From NCBI RefSeq assembly GCF_000218685.1, contig NW_006763306.1, positions 368,835 to 432,834 on the forward strand: a stretch of 64,000 nucleotides of DNA, written 5' to 3'. The notes below the pieces were generated by a model, which worked only from the letters and a program-made list of their open reading frames with translations, did not search any database and was not told the origin of the DNA. The number at the start of each line of letters is the position of its first letter. Position 1 is the first letter of the stretch. The position numbers were made by a program, and so were the translations under genes. This DNA comes from Serpula lacrymans var. lacrymans S7.9. Taxonomy: Eukaryota > Basidiomycota > Agaricomycetes > Boletales > Serpulaceae. Positions 1 through 11,253 of this stretch are shown piece by piece.

Positions 1-2225
1 TCAAGTCGGCTTGAGTGATCTGTTTCCCGCTGGTGAAGTACCCTGCAGCAATCTTAGCATCTATTTCGACACGCGAATCAGGGGGGATGAGGTGCTCTGC
101 GGGAAAAAGTGGGGTAAGATAAAACCATTGGGAATTGATTGGGGAACGTACCCGGGATATCATAACGCTTAAGGATGGGAATTCCAGATTGCACAATTGC
201 ATCATATTTCCTGGCGGACGCACATCAGTCAATCATTCGAAATGAGAAGGGAGAAGGACGAACATGTCGCTCATTGAAACCATGTTATCGATCTTCTTAA
301 TGCCAAGCCAGTGAAGGACGTCCGGCATCAATGCCTGGAAACGCATATCCTTCACTCCTGCGATGAGCTCGGTGGATTTGAAGTACTTATCGGCACTGTC
401 CCCACCGCGCTTACGAAGATTGTACACGAGATACCTGACGTAGGATGAGAATACGTTATAATTAGCGAGCGTTGGAGCAGAGACGTACTTGGTAACTTCG
501 CCGAGTGCACGGCCTTCCTTGCGGAAGTAAACGACTACGCCCACACCGCCTCGTTGAGCGCATCGGCAGCATTCTTCGATAGCAAAGGTGAGATAAGGCT
601 TGCAGGTGCAGATGTCAGAGCCGAATACGTCGGATCCATTACCTGGGTGGATCGAAGTCGAGCAACTTAGTAAACAGTATTATGGGCAGCATGGATAAGC
701 TTACATTCGTCGTGGACACGAAGGGTCAATTCTTTGGACTCGTCTGACAGTAAGGCCGGATTACCGACTGGTAGATAGTGATTGATCAGTGAGTGCTATG
801 AGGAGGCGCGAGGTATGACTTACAAATGTATACAGTCAAACCCCCAATAGGAGGTAGGAAGACCTTGATATCAGGACGAGTGATGAGTTCGGGGTACATT
901 CCTCCAGTATCTTCAAACAAGGCACGGCGAAGAAGGTTTTCCGAACTGTGTTACCGTCATCAGCATGCGCCACTTCGAAAATAAACAGGAATACTAACAT
1001 GCCAAAGCGTTCTGCAACGCCGGGCAGATACCAGACAGGTTCGACAGCTGCTTTGCTTATATTGACCTCAACGCCAGGGTCTAAATCGCTCACAGTTCCA
1101 TCTGGGTTCATCAACGGACGACTCTTGAGCACAACCTTCCCATCAATCGTGATATCCCCCTTCCTTGCTGCATCATCGATCTCACTCATCTTCATGTGAG
1201 CACGGGTGACGGCGATGCTGGGTCTGACATCCAATCCAAGCTCCTCGACCTCCTTTCGGAATACCTGAGGTACAAGATGTCCCCAAGGATCGAAAGAGAC
1301 GATCTTGTGTGGATCGGCCCATGCGGGCTGTGGTGGGATGGAGACGGGAGGCTCCGTTTGAGAATAATCGGGCTTGTGCGACGGGGAAAGAGTTCCCATT
1401 GCAATCGCAAGCGCGCGATAGATCGAGTAAGAACCAGAATGTGCACCGAGCGCATTGCGTTGCTTTATGGAAGACGGCAGACGAGAGGGTATGACTGGAC
1501 CACGGACGGAAGGGTCAGGTGCTCCCCAGTTGAGAGTAAAGGGCTTGTAACCATGTTGGTCGGGATAGGCTAGAAAGTAAAGTGGTGGTAAGCGACGAGT
1601 AGTTGGAGGCAAAAAGTACAGAGATGGGAGACGGAGAGTTCACGATTTTGGCGTTACTTCGAGCTGAACTACCGCTCACGCCACCCCCAACAACTGGAAT
1701 TATTTTCACCCGTGATACGTGATACATTGCATGACTTGTATAGACATGATACAACAACGTGGAAATCGAAGACGATAACATAACGCCTCTTTGGTGGCAA
1801 GCCTCCGTCTGCATCCCCCTGGGGTGACATGACTTACTGGTGAGCAATACTCTTCCAGGATAAAGGAGCTTCTCTCTTTCCTTATCGCTAGGAGCATCCT
1901 TGTGTTCTGATAAGGCCGCTATGGTTGGGACGGCAGGCGCAAGAACCGACTTGCTAGCCAGAGGCGACGAGGATAACAAGAGGTTCTGACCATTTGGAGA
2001 ATGGTGGCCAGTTGGGATGGGGGAACCCCTTGACAGTGGAGACGATTGAGGACTAGGTGGGTTTGACATTAAATCCAACTGGAAGAAACGTGGGGTACAC
2101 ATCAGTTGGTCTGAGACAACGAATAGAGCTTAGAGTACTAATACCTTGGCTTGCAAGGCCTGGTGCGAGACCTGGAGTGCATTGAGCTGTGTTAATATCT
2201 GGGTGAGGGCACTGTCCGAAGCCAT
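1..2225 (-). CDS. URC1: URC1-type uracil catabolism protein (GTP cyclohydrolase II-like), 3' end cut by window edge
   Basis: The product resembles fungal Urc1 proteins, which are GTP cyclohydrolase II-like and required for the URC pathway of uracil degradation. Translation across about seven exons gives an unbroken family pattern. The start is ATG at 2225. Exon 1 is 2225-2145, exon 2 is 2078-1838 and exon 3 is 1569-999; later exons start near 945 and continue to the edge. Visible blocks are the N-terminal GTP_CH_N-like region with GAHSGSYSIYRALAIA and WYLPGVAERFG, and then the cyclohydrolase core with RVHDEC, DICTC (zinc-type cysteines), VVYFRKEGRALGE and FQALMPDVLHWLGIKKID. The last bases still read AAGYFTSGKQITQADL in frame, so only a few C-terminal residues are missing. 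Exon 2 is Ser/Pro-rich and probably disordered. The intron at 1837-1570 is unusually long for this window. Family assignment is firm; exact exon edges are inferred. Confidence 0.88.
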
Positions 2226-2708
2226 TGTGGGGAAAGACAAGATAGAATGGCGAGATAAAGGTGGGGTAGAACTCTTTATAGACCCGGCGTAGGCGTGGTG
2301 GCCTCGAGGTACGGGCTAATTCGCACTGGCGCAGGGCTTTTGCGGAAAGTGGCGGGCAAGGTAATGACGGATCTACCCCGAAATGGGAATTTGCTAACGG
2401 ATCATATCTTCAAGGGTTTGAACCGATTTGAGATCATTCAAACGTTCGCAAACTTATCAGACGCGAACAGGCAAAAAACACGCTCAAGTTCAACCCGACC
2501 TCGAAACCCTCAAAAACTGGTATATTTCACGAGCTATAATATACATAAGAATACCGAAGATTATATCACGTGAGATGCTGTAGCTTAGAGGATGAGAGAA
2601 AACGGATCATAAAACCTTATAGACATACAAAAGATAAAACCAATTATCCCTAAGAACTTGGAAAGATAATGAACATGAACATCGCGAAGTCTCTGGAACA
2701 GTATCTAT
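2226..2708. other. Intergenic, between URC1 promoter and the next gene's 3' end
   Basis: No convincing coding frame or RNA gene is seen. The part nearest 2226 should hold the URC1 promoter. The run nearest 2708 is AT-rich and should hold the 3' UTR of the following minus-strand gene. Confidence 0.5.
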
Positions 2709-3689
2709 TTAGTCCTCGTCTGAATCGAAATCCAAAAACGATCTAGGGTCTCGATCGTTGGAAGGCGCTCGCATTGCGTTTAGGGCCCGGACAACCAAGT
2801 CTTCGCCCTGACGTGAGTGTTCACCACGATGGTTCCATCCATTCATCGACACGGAACGTCGGACGGCACGGTCTCGGTGGTGAGTGGGTCGAGCGGAGGT
2901 CACGGGCACATCATGATGATGGGCATGACGAGGGACTTTGGAGTGCGAAGGCCCCTGCGAATGAGAATTCCCAACGTCGACAAATACACCGCGCTGATCG
3001 GCGCTCGCAGTTCCACCTGTATAATCCTCCCGAGCTGGTCTCTTCCTGATATTCAGAGGAGGCGTGGCAGCCTGATGACTGGAATGGAAAACTGTGGAGG
3101 CGGATTTTCGAACGACGGGAAAACCTCCAACGGGAGGGCCCGCCTTCTTCAACATACCAGGTGAATCGGGAGTTTGAGGGAGGGCCTTGTCAAGGTCTAC
3201 AGGGACGAATTTGCGTTGCTGTTGCACGTGTGAATGGCCTGGTCCTTGATAGGGTCCTCTGGAAGTGGGAGTACTCACGTTTCCAGGAGGTCCAGCCACC
3301 GCTTTCGCCTCCCTTTTGGCCTGCACTCTGGCACAGATCATGGATAGTGTGGGTGGCATCATCATCTCGAAATTTCTTTGCGGAGGCATATCGGCTGCCT
3401 CGGAGCGCTTGTGTCCATGATGGGGTCGATGGGAGCGTGGAATGGGCTGAGGTGGAGTGACGGGGTACAGGCCACCAGAAGGCACGAGGCCCAAGGGCGG
3501 CTGATAAGCTCGGGGAGCATTCTGCTCGGCGTGGTGGTGAACTTGGCGGTAGTGCGAGTTAGGGGTAAACAAGGACCTCATGGAGTCTTCGCGTGCACAA
3601 GCTTGCGAACAGAAGAAATCATGTTTGGAGGAGGTTGGCTTTCCGCAGAAGCACTTGCTGGCTTTAACATGCGAAAATGGCGGCTCCAT
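2709..3689 (-). CDS. Hypothetical protein with N-terminal Cys cluster, otherwise disordered
   Basis: This is an open frame of 326 codons starting at ATG 3689. Near residues 10-35 it has a compact cysteine pattern, CFCGKPTSSKHDFFCSQAC, which looks like a short treble-clef or zinc-binding site. The rest is low complexity, rich in His, Pro, Ser and Arg, with an acidic end (DFDSDED). No catalytic domain is recognised. I believe similar short proteins occur in other basidiomycetes, but I cannot name a family. A 60-nt segment starting GTGAGTAC and ending CAACAG lies in frame inside the ORF (near residues 138-158) and could be a retained intron or exitron, giving two isoforms. A regulatory or zinc-binding role is only a guess. 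Confidence 0.65.
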   Translation of the reverse strand: MEPPFSHVKASKCFCGKPTSSKHDFFCSQACAREDSMRSLFTPNSHYRQVHHHAEQNAPRAYQPPLGLVPSGGLYPVTPPQPIPRSHRPHHGHKRSEAADMPPQRNFEMMMPPTLSMICARVQAKREAKAVAGPPGNVSTPTSRGPYQGPGHSHVQQQRKFVPVDLDKALPQTPDSPGMLKKAGPPVGGFPVVRKSASTVFHSSHQAATPPLNIRKRPAREDYTGGTASADQRGVFVDVGNSHSQGPSHSKVPRHAHHHDVPVTSARPTHHRDRAVRRSVSMNGWNHRGEHSRQGEDLVVRALNAMRAPSNDRDPRSFLDFDSDED

Positions 3690-5398
3690 GATGGTGGCTG
3701 GCGCTGGAGGGATGAGGTTGAGTAGGCAGAAGTACTATTGTGAGAGGTGAAGCAGTAGTATCGAACCTATGGAATGTAGGTAATAGAAATTATACACCAA
3801 TCTACTACCTTGAGCGGCGAAGAATCGTATGACGCTCTTTGGGTGAACACCGTCCAGGGGTAGCCATTGGGATAAGTGGCCAGTTATATACTTTTGGGGA
3901 TCCCATATTGGTGGCCAAAGCAATCATCTTTCAATGCGCTGTGGCCAGATCAAAGATGGACACAATGATCAAAATACGCTGGTGAGTGGCTTGACGACGC
4001 TAAGTGGCTGCAAAATGCCAACAAGCAAAGCAACTTGAGGACTAGTCGCTTCATATGTATAGCGAGACAGTGTGCAGAGACATGTGAACAATCAAAATTA
4101 GAGCCTAGCGGTCCACCGAGCTTCAGAAAGCGTCCACTCACAGAAGGGAAGGAAAGATTCTGAGTTCGCCTACTTTGTGAGCTTAGATCTACATGCCTTT
4201 GCAATGACAGTATCATTTCGTGCTTCATGCTTTGTCGTTCAACGCAGATTATATCGGAAAGTACAGTGCCACTCGCTGAACAAGGTAGGACCTTCCCTCT
4301 ACTGAGTCATCGGGCAGAGGGAGACATCGATGTTGATGAGGACCCGCAATTTATGTTGAGAAATATGGCCACAAATCCCAGTTGGTGGGAGAACAGATGT
4401 TCGTCGATATATTCAATCTACGACTTCGCCCCAAGGACCAAGAAAGGATGAAAAATAAACGACCAATAAAACCAAGTATGACAATGACAAACGCAGAATC
4501 GTGTTATCGTCCAAAATCAATTGGACAAGTGAACTATCCTGCTTTGACAAGGTATCGCATTGTTCGTCAGTTTATGATGCGATAACTCTCGATTGAATCT
4601 GACAACAGACCTAGGCAAAGCAACTGTTAGCCCTACATGCATACCACAGCGGGAAACTATTCAAGTGAACCGTAGATAGATACACGTAGATTGGGCCTCT
4701 AAACGTTCTACAGTCGTAGAGGTTCATAGTGAGATAACCTTCACAAACTTGAAGCAACGCAGGAACGCTAGAAAGAGAAAGTCACCAGTATGGGTAAATA
4801 ATGTGAATGATGTGGCTCTTTAGAACTTGGATAATGCACCTGCTGAAATTTTTTCACTGGGACGTGTGTTTTGCTGTAACAGTTTAAAGTAGTGTGTTCG
4901 ACTTGCGAGGTATACAGCAAAGTCGGAAAATTCCATGATTGCTGGCTTTTCCAAATCTCAAGTTGAGTCCCAAAACTTCGTCAGTGAATCGTCACAGTCT
5001 TTGACATATCAGTCGCTGTCTTTCTTACAAGAACTCTGCGCCGAGTTTTGATGTCAACAATGGCTAGCATTACTCAAAGAGCAAATCACAGTGAAGCGAA
5101 CTGTGTACAACCGAACGGTCTATCGTACGAGTTGGTTCGCTTCTACATCCATGGCGATCTTCTAGATGTAAGATGACACTTGGAAGGAGTCCAGCACATC
5201 GCTCTTTGGATTCAGGCAAGGTTTCCCTTCATCAAATCTATACTATCGTTAAAAGGATGTTGAATCTAATTTCACTCGATTTTTTCTAGCACTGTGCGCC
5301 AAACCACGAATCCATTCAACCCATACTGTTCGAATCTTCACATCTATACTAATTATAACGTTGTTTTACTCACATGGATGGTAGTATAGAGGAAACTA
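3690..5398. other. Gene-poor intergenic region
   Basis: About 1.7 kb with only short, unrelated open frames and no domain, signal peptide or repeat that I can support. It contains the promoter side of the gene ending at 3689 and the 3' flank of the hydrolase ending at 5399. Confidence 0.5.
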
Positions 5399-6332
5399 TT
5401 AAGCAAACGCTGCAATTTCCCTGCTAACACCTTCCACCTCTTCAAACAAGTGCCAGTGGCCCACGTTCTCAAAAGTCACTACCTTTGCCTGTGGCATCTT
5501 CTCCGATAAGAAAATCACCGTCGCCTCAGGGCAAGTCTTGTCTTCAGTACCAGCGAGAATAAGCACGGGCATTGTTATTAAAGAATAGTCCGGATCGGCA
5601 GCTTTGGTAAGTGCCAGGCAAGCTAGAGCGTATGCTTCTGCGGGAGTCGTGAGCAGCGATGCTCGCACTGCATATTTAGCAAGTGGTCTAGATGACTGCG
5701 TTATCTGCGAGGTGCCAGCGGCGACAACTGTATCGGCAATGCCCGACATCCCCTGTTCCCGAACGGAGGCGGCACGGGCAGTCAAAGCCTTCACTCCAGC
5801 TTCTGGAAAGGCCTTGACGGGTCCAATGAGAACTATTAACAACATTGTGAGTCACTTGATCTGCTGGTCACCAATACCATATGCCACTTACTCAATTTAT
5901 CTACTATAGCGGGATATTTGGCTGCTAGTGTTGTCACGATAATCTATACAGGGATATACTCTCAGCTAAGGAAGATTTGCAGTCAGAATGTCAGCTTACC
6001 CCACCCATAGAGTGGCCCACTATCACTGCTTTATCGATTTTGGCACTCTGCAAGATAAGTGCAATGGAATCCGCGAAACCTTCAATTGAGATATTTCCTC
6101 CTGAGAGAGGACTCAATCCATGACCCTCAAGATCAAAAGTGATGACTTCGCGCTCCCTGGTTAACCCAGAGGTTTGAATAACTGGTCCGTAATTCGTCGA
6201 CGAGCCACCAAGGCCGTGCACAAACACGATCGGAAGTTTTTCGCTCTGTGTACCAGCTTTCTCGACGTGGACTTTCAGCCCAGTTGTGAGGGTAACCTGG
6301 AAGATATCAGGATAGATATTACTAGGGTGCAC
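5399..6332 (-). CDS. Alpha/beta hydrolase (enol-lactonase-like)
   Basis: A small serine hydrolase of the alpha/beta fold, about 270 residues. Three exons splice cleanly: 6332-6000, 5943-5892 and 5832-5399. The first exon holds the oxyanion region VFVHGLGGSS, the strand-turn DLEGHGLS and the nucleophile elbow VGHSMGG. The last exon holds the acid-strand region PVLILAGTEDKTCPEA and the catalytic His in FENVGHWHLFEE, near the C-terminus as expected. It has no signal peptide, so it is probably cytosolic. The overall layout matches 3-oxoadipate enol-lactonase-like and related hydrolases, but the substrate cannot be read from sequence. It is divergent from the amidohydrolase starting at 6897, with about 560 bp between them. 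Confidence 0.85.
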
Positions 6333-6807
6333 AACTGTGTGTCAGCTTGGATTGTCAATTGGCAAATTGAAAGCATGAAAGCGTACCCCAAGGACATGAT
6401 TGTTGTTGTGGTTCTGATCTGGGTAGTTTCGCTCTCTTCTAGCTTTCTCAGCTCGTGAGCTGATTAAGAGTGCCAAGGTTTAAAAAAAGGGCCGAGGTGA
6501 CGTAGATTTTACAGAAGTGGAACAGGAATCTGATGTATTCATAGGTTATCCTTTGATTTCCACGCGGAAAGGTCATGATGTTCAATTCGAAGCGCTCAGG
6601 CCCGATTCCATTTTCTCATGATTGACTTTGCATTTACTCCTCAATATCTTTTAATGTATGAGAGTTACGATAGCTACTCCGAAGATATGTGTAAGTACTG
6701 GTGGATCACCTGCTCCTTCGTATCACGAGTGACCATTAATCAGGCAGCCCGCTGCAAACTTTTTCCACTTGTTCCGCCTTCGTCACACCATGGAAAGTAA
6801 CTCCACC

Positions 6808-6814
6808 TATATAA
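6808..6814 (+). promoter_or_regulatory. TATA box of the amidohydrolase gene
   Basis: TATATAA lies 83 bp upstream of the ATG at 6897. This is a normal spacing for a fungal promoter with a short 5' UTR. Seen in sequence; function inferred. Confidence 0.5.
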
Positions 6815-6896
6815 TGCGCCTTCCACAACTTTCTTCACTTATTTTGCTGTTCCGGCGTGTCACCAATCACTTCAGTTCATTTTTTTAAATCTCACA

Positions 6897-9267
6897 ATGG
6901 CTTCCACTGATGTTCAGCGTGTCGTTCCTCATTCGGCCTTCAAGTCAGTATTACATCGGCTTTTCGTTGCATGTATCATGAATGACCTTATGGTATCTGT
7001 AGTTTTGATCCAGCAGCTGCACCTCCAACAAGCAAATGGGTGCCTCCACGCTGGTGCGTCTTTCAGTTAACTATACCATTGTATTCCGAGCTTGACCTTG
7101 TGTATCTCTAGGATGATGCTGCACGAGAGTGCTCCTCAAACGCCCAAGCATCCTGACCTCAATGGCTTGGGCGAGCCATGGGACCCTCGCCGACCCGTGT
7201 TTAGAGGTATCAACTTGGTAGTTCACTGACCCAAGCCTAATACTACCTTCTAACCTTACCATTATAATGTTGTATTAGACAAAGCCTGATCCTCGTATCA
7301 AAGTTCCGAGCCTTGAAATTGCGTCAGGCAGCGATAACACAGTCATCGCGTTTGTTGACGTCAATATTCTGGACTCGACTGGCAGAGAACCCTACCCTGG
7401 AGATGTATTAGTCAGGGGTAAACGTATCGTTAGCGTTGGCGATAAACTATCGCCAGAGGTATTAAAAACCGCCAAGGTTTATCAAGGGAACGGCAGGACT
7501 CTTATGAGTGGTCTCTGTAAGTTGACTTTAGCAACCCACATGTCATCAACTTCGTGATAATAGAATACTTACTATGTGACACATTAGGTGACGCTCACAC
7601 GCATTTCACTTGGACTAATGCCGATTCGCTGGATGGCCTTGCAGAAATGGAAACCGAAGAACACACATTATTCACCGCTCGCAGTGCTCGGACGTTCCTC
7701 GACTGTGGTTATACTATGTGTTGTACGTCTTTTGTTCTTCCTCGCTTCTAATTTCCTTGCTCAGGTGCGTATTTGTGGACCTAGTGGGTGCTGCGTCTGC
7801 TAAACAGCGCCTGGACATGGTCATCCGAAATGCAATCAATGCTGGTGAAATTCCTGGTCCACGCTCTCTTGCTAATGGACAAGAAGTAAGTATATTGATT
7901 GATTGGACGAGTGTGATGTGTCCCATCCATCTTGTTTTATTCATCATGTTCATTGTCTATTAGATGGCCCCTGCCGATGGCGCACTCATCCCCGGGATCA
8001 CGAAGTTCGTTGACTGTCCAGATGACATTGTGGCAACCGTAGACAAAATGGCAAAAGAAGGTGTCGACTCGGTGAGTGTTTCGCGATGGCATGTGCCTAT
8101 CGTAATCTTACTGTGGATATGATGCAGGTCAAGTTCTCCATGAGTGGCGAGGAAATCTTAGAGAATCTGAGAGCAGAAGACACCACATTCCCTGACGATA
8201 TGGTTGCAGCTGGTGTGGAGGTTAGTACATATCTTGCTGTCTGTTTAAGCATCGACTAATGGAACGCGTTTTGTGATTTTGTAGGCTGCTCATGCTAATG
8301 GCATCCGTGTTTGCTCTCACGCGCGTTCTGATGAGTCGATCATTCAGTGCTTGCAATATGGCATTGATATTATCTACCACGCATGTGAGTTATGGGTCCT
8401 ATCTGCATTTTCATAATTAATAATACTATCCTATAGCGTTTGTCTCTGATTCTACAATGTATGCTCTAGAGGCGCAGAAGGATCGCATCTTCGTTGCACC
8501 TGCGCTCAACTTTCCCTATGCTACCATTCATGAAGCTGAGGCTATGGGGTGTTCGTAACTTCCTGTATAGAATTTGGGATATGCTGACTCAAGTCCCTCC
8601 TCATAGACCCTGTACCGAAGGCAGAGTACAACGGATATGCTAGAGAGATCGAGGTTGCAATTGCAGGACTAAAGGAGATGAAAAAGAGGGGTATTAAGGT
8701 AGGTGTTCACCTTGCATTCCTTGACCTTTGTTATTGATACGTGGCTTCCCTGCAGGTTTTACCTGGGGGAGACTATGGGTGAGTCATGGTGTACATCATC
8801 TATCCCATTCTTTTGATGACGATGATTATCAAGATTTGCCCGGACACCACATGGGTAGGCTTACCTTTACCATGGGTGATCGTCAACTTACTTACCCTCG
8901 TCGGTAGCACATATCGTGACATGGAACACTTCGTCAACCTCCTTGACTTCACGCCAATGGAGGCCATTCTTTCTGCGACGGCTCTTGGTGGAGAAATAAT
9001 GCTTCATCCCCACGAGCTAGGAAAAGTCCAGCCTGGATATTATGCAGATCTTTTGCTCGTTAATGGAAATCCACTTGATGACATTTCCATACTATCGCAC
9101 AAGGAGAATCTAGATATCATTCTTATCGTAAGTAACGTTTTGTTTGTCAAATATTAGCGAATAACATATGTTGTCTATAGAATGGTTGCATTCACAAGGA
9201 TGTAACGAACGACCCTTCTCTTCAATACGAAGCTGAGAAAAGTCTTGTTAATGGGGATCGTAGTTGA
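6897..9267 (+). CDS. Metal-dependent amidohydrolase (imidazolonepropionase-like)
   Basis: A many-exon gene for an amidohydrolase-superfamily TIM-barrel enzyme. The start ATG at 6897 opens a 45-nt exon. Later exons follow short introns to the TGA at 9265-9267. Active-site features occur in order: GDAHTHF (HxH), VKFSMSGEE (the Lys that is carbamylated in many members), CSHARSDE and IIYHASF (metal His residues), and GGDYG (the catalytic Asp). The C-terminal part, LGKVQPGYYADLLLVNGNPL, is the typical beta-sandwich return of the family. An N-terminal extension of about 50 Pro-rich residues precedes it. The family includes imidazolonepropionases, prolidases and other amidases; the substrate is unknown. 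Around 8780-8920 a 21-nt micro-exon lies between two introns and restores the conserved D-Y-G...T-P-H-G stretch. Confidence 0.85.
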
Positions 9268-11253
9268 AAGTGATAAATTAGGTGGGGTAGATCCGTTGCT
9301 GCAGTTTTTTTTAAAGTATACAACGATCTTTCTTCCCTATGTATTCGTATATATATGCCACGTATTTTCCCCAACATCTGTACTCGTCAATACCTTGTTA
9401 CTGCATTGCGACCATATGTCTTTCACTGCAAAGTTGGTAGAACCGGAGCAGTTTGAACTCCGAAAAGCATCATTCGAGCTCAGCGCTCAGTTGTTACCTT
9501 GACTTGTTCTGGAGCTATAATGTACCCTGTATCTCTGATATATCGGTTATATGCTTATAGTTTTACTTTCTACCAGTTCACATCAACAAGTATCTGGTCG
9601 ATACCTCTATGGTACCCCGGTTATATGCTTATACTTTTATTTTCTACCAGTTCACATCAACAAATTTCTGGTCGATATTGACATTCGCTAATAAGCCTCC
9701 CACGGGAAGTCAAAAGTAGAACGTCGGGGTAGCTCAATATCGTTTTCACCAATCTTGGATGGCCTTTCACTTTGGTAGTAAAATCCTGTCATCTAGAGTT
9801 GTCCTATTTTCGACGGGCGTTACAACGTTCCCAGGTAAGTCGGTCAGAGTCACAAGTCTTTAATATCAATGGAAATCATGGGTAGATCTATTCCATGATT
9901 AGCTGAAATTTGGAATTCCAGTTCAAAGTAAGGTCTTGTTCCTTCTCTCTCTCAAACACTTCTTCGATAGCTCACGGAACTAGTAGACTCCATGTACGGG
10001 ATGTTTCCTACCATGTGCTGTCATATATGTTATCAGTGTGTTTGGATCGTAGACTGATGTGTACTGCGGTCAACGACAAGTTTCACGCAAGCTGGATGTG
10101 CGGCACGAGTCAAGGCAAGGAATGCCTTTTTTGAAACCCTTAGCATAGAATCTCCCTTTCTAATGTCATGCTCCTGATCAGATTCCAACTTGCGCAGAGG
10201 CCCATCTTTCTTTGTTCTTTCCACCCCTGTCGTTACTTGTTGGCCGCCCATGTGATATGGAATCTCGCTTATCGTGGAAAGAGCTGGCTCTCTCTACTCA
10301 GGGCTCCCAACGTCGAATTGTTCTGGCTGCTTTTCCACCATATCAGATGCGTTGCAGCCTTATGCTCATCAAAATTTGCATACCGCGAGGGATTCGTAGA
10401 GTATCCCTGATTTGCTGTTGGAACCCGTTTCAATGATTATCCTATCATCATGACTGTCTCTCCTTTTTGGCGATGTTATGGGCGTTTGATCGCGATCAGT
10501 GCTATAGTGCATTGTCTCGAGTGCCTCCTGTTAACGAAGCCACCTCCATGCACCATCAATCACAATGCCCCATAGTGTCATAGGAAAGGGGGATATCATA
10601 TATGACGATGCCCTATAGCACGGAAGATACGATCTCTGATTATCCTTATCCTACCCTTATCGATGCCTCGAGGTGGTTCTAACAAGTGTCAGCATGGTTG
10701 CTCAGCTCCGTCTAACAGTAATTTCACCGAGGAAGTTCTTACGAATCACCACGCTGACTTCTTAAACTGCGCAATGTGAAGAGACTTCCATGCGCGATCC
10801 TACCGCGTTTCATCTCAGCGCTTCAGGTAATCTTCCACCTCATTGAATAGAGGTACTAAGGATTTTACTTTACCTTGTAGGATGCAAGGTACAGGCATGT
10901 GCCTTCCACGTGTACAAACTTTGTGAGCGGAAGGCTGATTCCATCTGGCTCGTCTGCAGCAATGTTTGATCTGTTTTTATCCCTTTTTATCCCTTTTCTA
11001 GGTTGGTGGCTGTATTTGTATCATAACAGAGGTGTGAGCATGTGTATCAGTTCTACTGCACTAACCCTCCCCATTGCACGATGATCTTTGCTTCGTGATC
11101 TCGATCATATGTTTGGTGGCCAACAGCGTGCAGTGCACGGTTGGCGATAATTTTGGGAGAGAAGTTGAGAATATCAATACCCTATGCAATCGTGCTGCGT
11201 GTCTCCCGATATAAGACCCCCCAGGCCTTCGTGGCCCTATAATCTAATTCACC
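9268..11253. other. Intergenic, about 2 kb, with one short direct repeat
   Basis: No gene is recognised. Open frames are short, lack domain signals and do not splice into anything convincing. A two-copy repeat lies at 9544-9680. The last 50 bp hold a TATAAG (11210-11215) that probably serves the gene starting at 11254. Confidence 0.5.
9544..9680. repeat. Two-copy direct repeat, 74-bp period
   Basis: The segment from 9544 (CGGTTATATGCTTATA...) recurs from 9618 with a few substitutions, over about 62 bp per copy. It lies roughly 280 bp past the amidohydrolase stop codon. It looks like a local duplication; no function is evident. Confidence 0.8.

Noticed and set aside
1196..1573. Plus-strand open frames over URC1
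   Set aside because: They overlap the conserved minus-strand coding exon and have no family pattern; shadow frames.
1570..1837. Apparent stops and frame change inside URC1
   Set aside because: They fall between a GTAAGT donor and a TAG acceptor, and splicing gives the conserved L-L-T-T-Y-P-D-Q sequence, so this is an intron and not a lesion.
2774..3725. Several plus-strand open frames of about 90-115 codons
   Set aside because: Shadows of the minus-strand Cys-cluster gene, caused by its high GC and His/Arg-rich composition.
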